Shown piece by piece: positions 21,776 through 33,700 of a stretch of DNA of 64,000 bases. The notes under the pieces were generated by a model that was given only the letters and a program-made list of their open reading frames with translations, was not told where the DNA came from and searched no databases. Numbering within the stretch: the first letter of the stretch is position 1; every line of letters starts with the position of its first letter. Where the stretch lies: positions 9,151,671 to 9,215,670 of the forward strand of contig NC_087064.1 in NCBI RefSeq assembly GCF_963678635.1. Direction: 5' to 3'. This stretch comes from Symsagittifera roscoffensis (Eukaryota; Xenacoelomorpha; Acoela; Convolutidae). The position numbers were made by a program, and so were the translations under genes.

Positions 21776-24700
21776 GCAAAGTGACGAACCCACAAGCTGA
21801 AACTGAAAACCCAAACGACATCAGAGAGTTCTGTGACGCTGTTAATCAAACTATTGATGGGTAAGAGCTAATGAGTTAAACTGAAATATGAACCTACGAT
21901 TAGCAGGTTAACTTATTCTTTTTAGCATTCCTAACCAATAGCAATAGCGGTAAATTGCCAAGTTGTAAGAATTGCTGTAACGTGTACACGGGATGGAAAA
22001 GTCATTAAATATTAATTTATTTGATTTCTGATCCGTTGGTTTTGAAGAAAGCACGCAAGCAAAAGACGTCAAGTTTATTGTTCCGATCACGTCACGAAGA
22101 CACTATGGCGTAGATTGAATTTATCCGCTCGACTTTGACTACCTCAAAAAAGTTAGTTGGGGTCAAATCAGGGGCGGATTTGGGGAGGGGGTTGGTTTTT
22201 GGTGGCGGACGCCTCCTCTCTGGGATTCGGCCCCCTCATCAACCAAGGGGTCTCCCCTGTGGGGTTATTTCATTACATTCATTTTCAACCGACCAAATCT
22301 AATTTTTTTCTAAAGGTGCCTTATACTGATTTTGGCACGTCGAGAAACGCGATTTTTTGGTCAACATTTCCGAAGTTTTTTTTTTCAAAATTTATCTGCG
22401 GCGCAAACGTTTTTTCGTCGAAATAGGCGTTCAGGGAGACCTTGGGCGCCCGAAAAATCAGTTTGGTTGACCTAAAAAAAAAGGTCGACAACATTTTCAA
22501 TTTTTTAAAATCTTATGGGGTTCAGGGAGCCCTTGGGCGCTCGGAAAATTAGTTTGGTTGACCTAAAAAAAGGTCGACAACATTTTCAATTTTTAAAAAT
22601 CTTATGGCGTTCAGGGAGCCCTTGGGCGCTCGGAAAATCAGTTTGGTTGACCTAAAAAAAGGTCGACAACATTTTCAATTTTTTTTAAAATCCCCCATCT
22701 CTCGAGAAACTATGCGCAGTCCTTGCGAATCGGAACCGCAATGTTCAACTATGATATAACATTTGACCTTCAAATATTAACTCATAGTTGAATATAGTTC
22801 AGCCGCGATTCGGTTTCCATTAAAAAAAGTTTCCCCAATTTCGGGAAAAATTGGGTCTGAGTTTTCACAAATTTTGTTGACAATGAAATGAAATTTGATA
22901 ACGATTAATTTTATACTATTGCGAGTCTCACGTTAGTTTGATATAATTATCATTCAACCTTTCATTGTTTTAATTCAAATTAAGGCGCTTTTAAATAAAA
23001 CACAGCAAATGAATAAAAATGGGATTTTTTTAAAGAAAAAATTTTTAATTCATGTTATTACTACTATTTTCCTCTTTTTCGATATGCTTCATATAATCAT
23101 TGTAGAAGGGACGTCCTGTGCTGCTTGTCAGCAACTGGGTATTCTTTTGAACTGGGTATGTAAATGAAGCTATACACTTTTTGGATGAGTTGGCTTTCTG
23201 AAAATAACAGTGATTGCACCCAAGGAGGGATGGGGGGACGCTTCCTCCGCTCAGGAATTCGAACACCTGCCAACACAAAGGGTCCGCCCTTTGTACTATT
23301 TTGAGATATCCACTTTTGGCTGACTGACCCTAAAGTTTTTCTAAAGGCGCCCTTGGTGCAAATATATACTAATTTTTGAAGAATAGTGCCTCAAAACGCT
23401 TTTTTGGCGTTTTTCAAAATGTTGCCTACGGTGCAGAAAATTTGGTCAAAATTGGATCTTTTTGGTGATTTGGGAGAGCTCAGAAAACCAATTGGATCGA
23501 ACTAAAAAAAAAGGTCGACAAAATTTTTTGAAAATCCGCGCCCCTCGAGAAAATCCTAGATCCGCCCCTGAGTGGCACCGACGAGGGACCGAAAAGTTTT
23601 GCCTCTGTCGAAATAATTTCTCGAAGTTTTTTTTAGTTTTCATTTGTGGAACTAAAAGCTTGTTTACTCCATCGATTTTTAAATAGTTTTTGTTTTGATA
23701 TTTTAAAAGTTATATAGCATGGTTAATGTTTAGACCTCAGAGAGTTGTACGGATAGTTGTGCCTAAAATCCAATCTCTGAATGAACGGGAAGCTCTTTAC
23801 ACATTAAATGTGAGTGCATTAACATCACAATAAGATTATTCAAGTTCTGTTTCTAATGAAAGTTATTTATTTTCAGTTGATCGATGCCTGTGTCCAAAGC
23901 TGTGGAATTGCGTTCCACGCTGAAATCGGAAAGTTTAGATTCCTGAATGAAATCATCAAACTTTTATCTCCCAAGGTTGGTAATTTGAACTTATTCATTA
24001 AATTGTTTCATTTAACCAAAAACAGATGGAGAGCAGTAACGCCAAAAATTCGTAAATTTTTTATCATTCGATTATTTAATCACATGAACTGAAGACTCCG
24101 GTTTGAAATAAATTAATTGACCGTTTTTGCAAAGTAATAAATTAGATTATGATGGGCTGGGCAGTTTTGAACTTACGGAAAGTAATTATTACCTAATTGG
24201 GTTTTTGATATGGTTAATTACGTTTGTTTTTCGAATTCTCAGGTCGAAGTGTTACTCGTTTTTGTATTGTCAGTTCGGGTTGCCACTCGGTTGAAAATTT
24301 CTGATGTCGAATTGTCAGTTTGTTTTTATTTCAGTACTTGGGAGCTACCACACCTGAACGAGTGAAGAAAAGGTCAATTGAGCTCCTCTACGGATGGTCG
24401 AGGGGTCTGACGCATGAACCCAAAATTAAAGAGGCGTACGAGATGCTGAAACAACAAGGTATATATAGTCCATAGTTTGAGTTGTTCGACTACGAAGTCT
24501 TACAATGCATGATTGTGTTCCTGCAACGAAACCTAGGCCATCAATTGGTCACATTTGGGGCTGAAAAGTGTCTGAAGTTCTCCTTTTTTGTTCAGGTCTG
24601 ATCACATCGGATCCAACATATGTAGATCATCAGTACGAGTTTAGCAGTCCAAAAGAAACGAAAGAGAAAGTCAAGAATCCGATCTTTGAAGACGACGAGA

Positions 24701-27700
24701 AAAATAAGGTGAGCTATTTTGAAAGCTCGGTATTGTTAAAAAAGACGTATTGATAAAAAATCATGTTTCCAAAACTATAATTTTGTTTTAGCTGCTGACA
24801 AAATTGCTGCAAAGTAAAAACAAAGATGATTTGGAGGCCGCCAACAGACTTATTAAAACAATGGTCAAAGAGGTATCTGCTATGTATTAACTTGTAAAAA
24901 ATCAGTTTTCATCTAAACAAATCATAACCAGATTAATTGAATGATTGCTATTTTTATATTAAGGACGAGGAGAAGCTGTATCATTGTTTTCTTTATTTTT
25001 AGGACGAGGAGAAGCTGCAAAAGCAGTACAAGAGGACAGAGGAGCTGGATACCATACACAATAACATTCGACTGATGAATGACATGCTCAACAACTACTC
25101 GAAAACATCTTCAGATGCAGACATCGATCTCATGAAGGTAATTCGGAAATTTTGGAATAGAAATATGAACTCGGAGTACGCAAAATTAGGTGGCTTAGGC
25201 AGGTTAATATCTCATTTCGGATTGTACGCGGGTAGAAACAAAATGCCGGTTAATTGACTTGATGGGAAAATATAGGTCATCAAACAAATCTTCATTGTAA
25301 AAATGAACACCTTTTGCTTGTTACCACTCGGATTTCGTAATGGTTGGTTGAGATTAAGAACGAACGGATTGATATAGTATTTATATATTGTGCTTTTTGT
25401 TCCAATCACTCTCGTAGACAGTGGAGTAACGATGCCGTATGTGTTTTTATAGACAATTTTGACTGATTAAAGAAGTATTACGTGAAATTTCAAATTAGAC
25501 CTTGATCGTAATTCGGAAATTGAAAAAGCTTCAAGAGGCAATTATTACACTTGCGATAGCGAGTGTCTTGCAACCGGGTACTAGGCTTTTTGTCGCTTGA
25601 AAAAGACTCAAAATGTTTTGATTGCAGATTGAATCCTAAACACAGCCGAATTTTTGCTAATTCGAAGCCTATTTCTATTTTTATCTTATTTCACTTTAAA
25701 AAGCTGCTTTTTTGTCATGTTCTCGCAAGTGTTTGCGCCTCTGTGTGAAAATTGAAATGTTTTTTTTTTTCAATTTTACCGCTTCCGGTTTAGCTTTTGT
25801 CGGCTTAGTTTCCGATTTTATCACATGCCAACTAGATTATTCAGTTGAATGTTATTTTAATAGATTTGAATGCTGAAGTAGATTTGAATGCTGGAGTAGT
25901 TTTGAATGCTGAAGTAGATTTTGAATGTAAACTTCATCAAAAATCATATTGTTTTTTTAATTTAACAGTGTGTCGCCAGTTTTTCGGCTTAAATGCTCAC
26001 CGTTTTTGTCATTATAAACGCAAGTGAACAAACTTAGTGTTTTGGCATGACTCTACTTGTTTCTTGTTCCAACCTAACTCGCAAATAGAGGTGCTCATTT
26101 GGTTGCACTTTTGCCATAATCACGATCTGTAGCATTGGAAATTTCATAGCATCTATTCTCTGTTTATTTGTGGCTTGTGTTCGCCGACAGTCAAGCGGCC
26201 TTGCCTCAGAGGGAAGGAAGTGAGATTCCTTAGCTACTTGTCGGAAGTTCAACGCAGCGCAACTTTTTTGATTTTTGGTGGCATTGTTGCTGCATAGCAT
26301 TGGCAATTTATTAGCTTCTAAAGCTGCATTATTTGGTAGCTAGTGGGCAAGCTTTCCATTGCCTGCGGCTCAGATGTTAAATTCCATATCTCGAAGTTGC
26401 ATGTGCTAATCCGACACAGGAAATTCTATGCTTATTTCTACCTTCTCTCATTTCGGTTTTTAGAGCTGCTCTTTTGTCGTTTTCTCTCTTTTGTTTGCGA
26501 AGTGCACCTCCACTTTTGTCTTTAATTTTATTTTCATAAAATTAATTGCGTGGAGTTTTCTTAGAAAATTGTCTCTATAATTCATCCAATTTAGTTACGT
26601 TTTCGATGATTCCCTGTTTTCTCAATATTTTCTTATTGTAATTTTTTGGTGGCACCCTTCAATCAATGACATTCAATCAATAATAATGTAAGAAATTTGA
26701 TGCATTTTTAAATCCTCAACTAAACCGAAAAAAGCTAGTTGTTTCACACAACAACAATCATAACTCAATTTCAGACATTTTCTAACTCAATATATCTCGC
26801 AATATTTGAAATGCGAAATTTATACATATTGTGGCCTTATGCTTTCCCATTAACTGCATGCAGAGTTAATGTGTTGCTTTCAGTTTGTTATATTCCTAAT
26901 TTTTAAATGCGATATTGCGTCTGTTTGGTGCAAATTTTGCTGCATCGCATTGGCAATTTATTAGCAAATGCAGCTGCTCTTATTTGTGACTTATGTTTGC
27001 CGATTGTTAAGCGTCCGTGGCCAACAAGGCAGGGCTGTGAGACTCTAAATCCCGAAGTCGTTGGTTTGAATAAGATACGTGACAAATTTTTAAGTTCATC
27101 GAGGCTTATTTCTTTTTTTATTCTTTCTGTAAAGCTATGTTTATCGTGTTCTCGCTAGTGTGCGCGAAGCGCAGCTTCGCCTCTGTGTAGAAATTCAATC
27201 TTTTTTTATCTGTGCTGAGAATTTTTTCGCTTGTGTGCGTGTCTGTAGTGTGTGGAGATGGAAAACCATTTTTTCTATCTGATGATTAACAATCTGCTTC
27301 AAATATTTTTTTATGGTAATCTTTCAATCTTCTTTTCAATTTTTTTTCTGATTGTTGATCAATAACTTCATAAAATGTGGCGCTTTGTTGGCTTGTAAAT
27401 TGGTTTTTGAATTATTGACATTTTCGATTTGCATTTTTTGATTAATTTTCTAGTTTTTTTGTCCTTTTTTTCAAAATTCATGGCTCATTGAAAATTTTCC
27501 AACTCTGTTGTCTGTTTTCTTTTTTGTTTCAAACAATAATATTTTCAGATTGAATCACGGCGAAAAAGGTTCATTTATCTTGATTGATTTTGATGGATAT
27601 TGGTGGATTTATGAGCTTGGTCTTATGTAATTTTTTTGCTTGTGCCTTTTGATGCTTTTCTCAGCCCTTTTTTGTCAATTTTTTCCTGATACGCCTGCTG

Positions 27701-30700
27701 TTATGCATTTCGGAAGCCTGAAATGATTTCAAGTCTTAAATCACTTTTTTCAGATTTTTTTTACAAATCTGTTATCTTGGCTTTTCTACAAATCTGTTAT
27801 CTTAGGTTTTTGTCTTAGTTCAACTTTTATGTTAATAATTTTCATTCATTTAATTGATCAAATTCGAGCGTTTAATTCCAAATGATACCCATTCTGATAG
27901 TGAACTAAAAATCTCCAGAATTATTATCAGAACCCGCTAAAAATTACTTGAACGTCGATGCCTACATGAAAAGAATAGAGTGACTTTCAATTCAGATGAA
28001 ACACAATTTTTATAGTTAACTATAAAAATAGTCGTTTTTCATGAGAATCACGAAATAAAAGTTTTGAAAGCATGCATTTATCTAGGATTTTTTCGGAACA
28101 ATATTTAAGGTTTTCAGTACAAGCTAACTAAATTCTATGGAAAATGGCATTAGGAATCGGTTCACACTATGTTGTAAGGAAAGTAGTGCCCTTAAATGTT
28201 TGGTTTAGCTTATTCAAATATTTGATAATATCCATTTTACATAAAGCGCAGTTTTCTCAAAAAACTCTCAATTTTACAATTGAACAGAAGGAATAGAAAA
28301 ATAAACTGGGAGTCAAAGTCTATTTTTTACGTCAAAAATTGATAGAGCACCAGGTTTACTATTAAAATTCAAAATACTTCCAGCATAGCTATTGATAACG
28401 AAAATGAATATTCTGAAATCTTTCGGTGGCTTAAATCAAAGATCAGTAAATATTTTCTGTCTACAGAAAACTTAGCTGCACATAACGAAGAGAGCAGTAC
28501 AGATAATACCCCAGAGTTGTTCGAACAACAAAAAAGGGAAAGAATCAGCTGCAAGAGGATTCATTAAGAAATGTAATTTACTACTGAAAGAAATTTAAAA
28601 TCTCGCAAGAAATTTAAAGAAAAATAAAGACATACCTTCTACAGAAACATGAATCAGTACCCAGTACCAATTGACAGATCACTCGGAGGAATCAGAAATT
28701 ACTGCTACTAATATATATATTTTTTCTTCGTGAGCTATTTAATTAATAATTAATTAATTGGTGTCATGTGCAGTTTAATTTATGTAGTTGAGTGTTTGTA
28801 AATACAATCATTCCTAGACATGTTTTATTCACCTAGAGGTTATATGAAATTAACCTGTTTTGTTGAAAAAAAATGATATCGAAGTGTTTTTATAAAAATG
28901 GCTTTTTTCACGTCTTAACGGTTTTCATTCAATGAATTTACTGCGATATAAACGTGTAAAAATTTGATTTGGGTGAGTTTTTTTTTTGTGATTTTGTTTC
29001 TTTCTGACTTTAGCTTTTGTGTCCTTTGACATGTTTGTGTTGCATCGCAAATGTTGCGGAGCTCTGCTTTGCCTCTGGGTATAATATTAACTTTTTAAGT
29101 CAACGAAGATTTTCCTGATCTATGACAGTCACAAATTAGCATGTTTCATAATTGGAAGTTCGTTATAGGAACTGAAGGAAAGTTTGGTGAAGTTTCGTCC
29201 ACGAGTGTTCCAGTTGGCAGCTGAAACTGATGAAAACGACGAATCCATTGGTTAGATAGCTTCGAAGCATTCATGTAAAGTGTTGGACCTTTAGTTCAGA
29301 TCGACTGATTGACTGGGGACCGGCCTACTAGCGTTCGTGCCGCTTAGCATGCGGGTATTAGTGCTATTAGAACTGAGTTTGTTTACTCAGCTTCGCTACC
29401 GAAACTTAAACTGATGCATGCCGCTTCAGAGTGAGTAATTACTATAATTAAGCATGCTAAGCGGCACGCATGCAAGTCGATACATCACCGTATTTAAATG
29501 CTCTGAAGACTATTTTTTTCACTTGAATATGTTATTTAAAAAAAAAAACTCATTAAATTCGATAAAAAGCTCATCTGAATTAGAATGTAAATTCATGCTG
29601 ATTAATTTTTGTAATTGTTTATTTGCTTGAAATTTGCAGGTGACATTTTGCTGGCAAGTGACGAGTTGTCCTCTCTGTTGGAAAGATACAACAGTACAGT
29701 TGGGAACAGTCACTACATTCCTCCAGACAAACCTTTGTCAGGTACCACAAGTAAAAAAACAACCTGTTAACACAAAATTTATAACCCCGCCACAGTCGTA
29801 TTTTGGTTTTATGAGGAAGTATAATTTGATGATTTGCTGGGGGCTATAGTTTGCTGGCTGTAATATGCTTGAGAGGACTTAAATTTTCTGTGGGCGGCTA
29901 TTATAGAAAAGGCAGAATTTTGATTCTTCAAATGAAATGCTCTAAAAAAATTTTGCTCTAAACGCTCAAATGAACTTGAAGAAATGTTCCAAATAGCCAC
30001 ACTATAAAATGAAAACAATACGTGATCTCCCAAAATCATCACTTCGAGTATTTGCGGAATAGTAGTGAATTGGCTAAGTGCAAAGTTGAGTTCAGGTGAC
30101 TTTTTGAGTCCACCGTAATCTCAAAAAAAGTTATAGTAACTCGGGCTCTGATGTTGTTGGCCTTATTTACCACTCCTATGAGTTGGATCTTGTTCTTTGG
30201 AATGCTTAAGTCAGTGTTTTTATCCTATATTCTGGCTATAATCTGATATGTTATTTCAGACGATTTGAACTCAGTTGGTGCTGCAGTTGGTCTCTTAGAT
30301 TTACACTCTCTAGATCCTCTAGCCGATCCCCTGCTGGCACAACTGGGACTGGCTTCCTCAGTTGAGAAGGGCTCTGCTGCCGCAGCTGCGGACACAAATC
30401 CGTTTGCAATGTTCGAATCGCTGGGAACTCCTAATTCAACTTCACTAGTAAGATACTTAAGATGAAAAACTCGTTTAGTTTTTATAGTAATTTTATAGTA
30501 AACGATATTGACAAGACATTCTGCAATTTCAAGTCAGAGTGCAATAATGCCAGTTGCAAAACAATGTGTTACATCATCTTTTTCTAAACTATTGTGTTTG
30601 TTTTTTTTTTCGCGTGGGCTTATCTTAGCTTTTAATGCAATTGTAAAGTTTCTTGAATGTTTAGAGTGTAAATTTGTCAACATCACCGTTCAATTCTACG

Positions 30701-33700
30701 GCGCAGTCGAGAAAGCCAACAACAGGTGGTGCTGATTTGATAGGGCATACAAACCCTTTTGCAATAAACTCTAACCCTAGTTCACAAAATCCGTCCGCAT
30801 CGCCACAGCACCGACTGCACGCAGTATCATCGGGAGTCGCACCGCCGCCTCTTCCAAATAGACCCAATAGTCAAAGTCAAGAAGGTAATATTTGAATAGT
30901 GTTTTGGTCATTAAGTTATACCATCTTGTTCAATTTGTTTTTCTGACCAATTAAAACTAATTGTGTTACTATGCGGTGGTCTGCTTCTTCTGGATTACCT
31001 TCGGCTTTGATGCTAAAATGCTCTAAAAGGATGATGTAATAAGACCCACGCCTACGACCTGAACATTTAGGAGTAAATTCGAATCCCTATCAATATCAGA
31101 TTTGTTTTTTAGAGGTTTGTGAGGACTGCGGACTTTTTTTTAATCTCTCCGAGTAAACTTTCTAGAACTGAATGGTTGAAAATATATGGAGCATTTCAGG
31201 CTCAATGTCTGTCAAATGTATATATTTTTGGTTGTAATCTTCCATAGGGTCAAATATAATTGAGAGCTGACTATATCACACACTTTTGAAAGTTTCGGAA
31301 CGGTCTTTATTAGCAGGCACGCCAGATCTGTCCAAAAACGCATCAAAGAGGCCACAAGCGTCAGGCATGACTAAGAGCGGCAGTGGCTCTGGTGCATTTG
31401 GAGAACTGGACTCACTGGCTAAAAATTGGCTGACTGGGGGTGCAAGTGGGGACAAGGTGGACAGTACACAGCAGAGGTAAAAAAAAGGAAACACGGATTA
31501 GTTCTTGCATTGAATGAATCTTGATGAACTTAGTTATCAAGTGTTAATGAACGAAGTGAATATCGCGTATTTATGATTTGTTTTTTTTTTAAGAGTAATG
31601 AACGTAGTGAAGACTCTTATATGATTTTTTTTCAGGAAAAGTCTCTAATAACTACGATGTGCATTTATACATATTGATGCATTTATGAATGCACTTAGGT
31701 ATATATGCTCTTTTTGAGTTCAATTGAAATTCATCTGCTGGAAGGGATGCAAATAGCACTCTCCAAATAGAAAAGTGGAAATGGTGCAAAAAAAACGTGA
31801 ACGGTATAGGTCTTGCTGATTTTTTTTTTCAGGAAAAGTCTCTAATAACTACGATGTGCATTCATACATATTGATGCATTTATGAATGCACTTAGGTATA
31901 TATGCTCTTTTTGAGTTCAATTGAAATTCATCTGCTGGAAGGGATGCAAATAGCACTCTCCAAATAGAAAAGTGGAAATGGTGCAAAAAAACGTGAACGG
32001 GTTCTAGTTTCGAAAGTGGAATTTAATTTTGAGATTTCCAGCGGAATAAAAACTTTACCTACTGACCTTTTCTCTAGCTAGGTTCATGTTATCAAAAAAA
32101 CGCCAATCAAAAGTTGTCGTAGAAATTCAAAGAGTTTAAAGGGCATCTATTTTTTCTTTGAAATTCGAAAGTTTGAGACTTTTCCAACTGCCATTTTTCC
32201 GCTATGTTTTCCGGCTATGGTCGGCCTTTTCTTCTTCGAAATTCAAAAGTCAGTTTTTTATGTTAACTTGTGTTCATTGCTCTTTTCCTATCTTCGATTG
32301 ACTATGTTTTCATTTTCAGAAAATTTTATGCTCAGGATTAGCGAGCCTAATCAAATCGGAACATAGACCCTTTTTCAGATTCACAACTTTGTCCAATAGA
32401 ATCATTGACTCCGCTAACAGTGAACGTGCTTATTAGCATGCTCTAGAAAATTTAATTTAAACTACTGGTTGCTATTGCAGTGTAGTTGTGATAGTGCAGT
32501 GCTCTTTACATGAGCGTACCGTAGTATAATTAGTACGATGCAACTTTTTTCCAACCTAAGTTGAAAGTAAAGTGCAACTTCTGGTGGCACTTTTGAATTT
32601 GTAGACTGCATTAGCATGATAAAACTATGGGTTTTGACATTGATTAGTAATAAGTTAACAGAGATGATGCTCTTTTAATTTATCAATTGAACCGAAAAAG
32701 ACTCTTTGTTTCATACAACAGTATAATTATTAAAATTCCATTCCAAAAATTTTCCAACTCAGTATACTTCGCTAGATTTGGTTCAATTTATCATAATTCA
32801 GTACAAGCAAAGTTAGTGTGGTTGCCTTTAGTTTATTACATTCCATATTGTTACTAACAAAGTTAACGTTTTGCTTTTTAAAGATCCCGTATCTTTTGCC
32901 GCTTTATCGCTCGTATTAGCGAAGTGCAACTTCACCTCTCTGTATAAATTTGGTTTAGTTGTTATCAATGACGAGTTTAGTTCTGAATTCATTGGCGAGA
33001 AAAATTATTTTAAATCCAGTTTTCAATGGAATGGGATAGCTTTCAGAAAAAAAGTACCAATCCTAAGTGTTTCCTTCCGCTTGAGATTTGCAAGCTTTTT
33101 CAAATAAGAATCTAGATTTTTTCGGGTATACAACTAGTTTAACAAAATCAATTGAATCACCCGATGATGCTGCTATGGTGACATGCTCATTTTCATGAAA
33201 GTTCAAATTTAACTTCAAGTTAAATTGAAAATTCAAATTCAGTTTTCCGCTTCGTAAGTTTTGTTCAAGACTAATTTGAATTTAAAATGTCGCGTTGTGC
33301 ATGTTTGCCTAGAGTTCCTGTTGATAAAAACAGGTATTATGAAAGTCTATGTGATTTGGTTTTTGTATTTTTTTTGAGGCGCTTTGGAAAATTTTATCCG
33401 TTTTTTTGCAAAAAGAATTTTTTTTTCAAAAACACTACCGATTTTCAAAAAAGAGTTATTCATAGAAACACCTCTATAAATTTTTATGGGCCTGCTTACT
33501 CCACTGCGCTCTTTTTGTTTTGCCTATTTGTCTACAGTCTTCGTAAAAGTCTGGGCGAATATTTGACCGATATTTTTTTTTGTTTTCTCAAAAACTAGCC
33601 TACCAAATATGAGATTTTTGTTTAAATGAATAGAACGGATTTGAAAAAATCCCCGGCGTTAGCGGCTATGCCCACAATTTTTTCAGACAAAACTTATGGC

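Larger units (their letters stand above)
21776..24708 (+). other. GGA: VHS-domain exons of GGA
   Basis: Five exons encode the VHS domain, from KVTNPQ to the linker ending in DDEKNK. The segment GKFRFLNEIIK and the following SPKYLG (split by the intron after 23975) are kept almost exactly; in GGA proteins these helices 6 and 8 form the pocket for DxxLL cargo signals. The linker has IFEDDEK, as in vertebrate GGAs. Cargo binding is therefore probably intact. Confidence 0.9.
24792..29741 (+). other. GGA: GAT-domain exons of GGA
   Basis: Four exons (24792-24872, 25003-25137, 29169-29250, 29640-29741) encode the GAT domain. AANRLIKTMV matches the Arf-GTP-binding hook, including the Asn that is essential in human GGA1. 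RPRVFQLAAETDENDESIG followed by LLASDELSSLLERY is the C-terminal three-helix bundle that binds ubiquitin and Rabaptin-5 in relatives. The intron between the second and third of these exons is 4.0 kb. Confidence 0.9.

Noticed and set aside
22157..22426. 89-codon plus-strand frame
   Set aside because: Lies wholly inside the hAT-like repeat, which is present elsewhere without this frame.
22167..23573. One full-length 1.4-kb hAT element from the CAGGGG start to the CCCCTG end
   Set aside because: The eight-base flanks do not match and internal sequence is present twice, so these are two incomplete copies.
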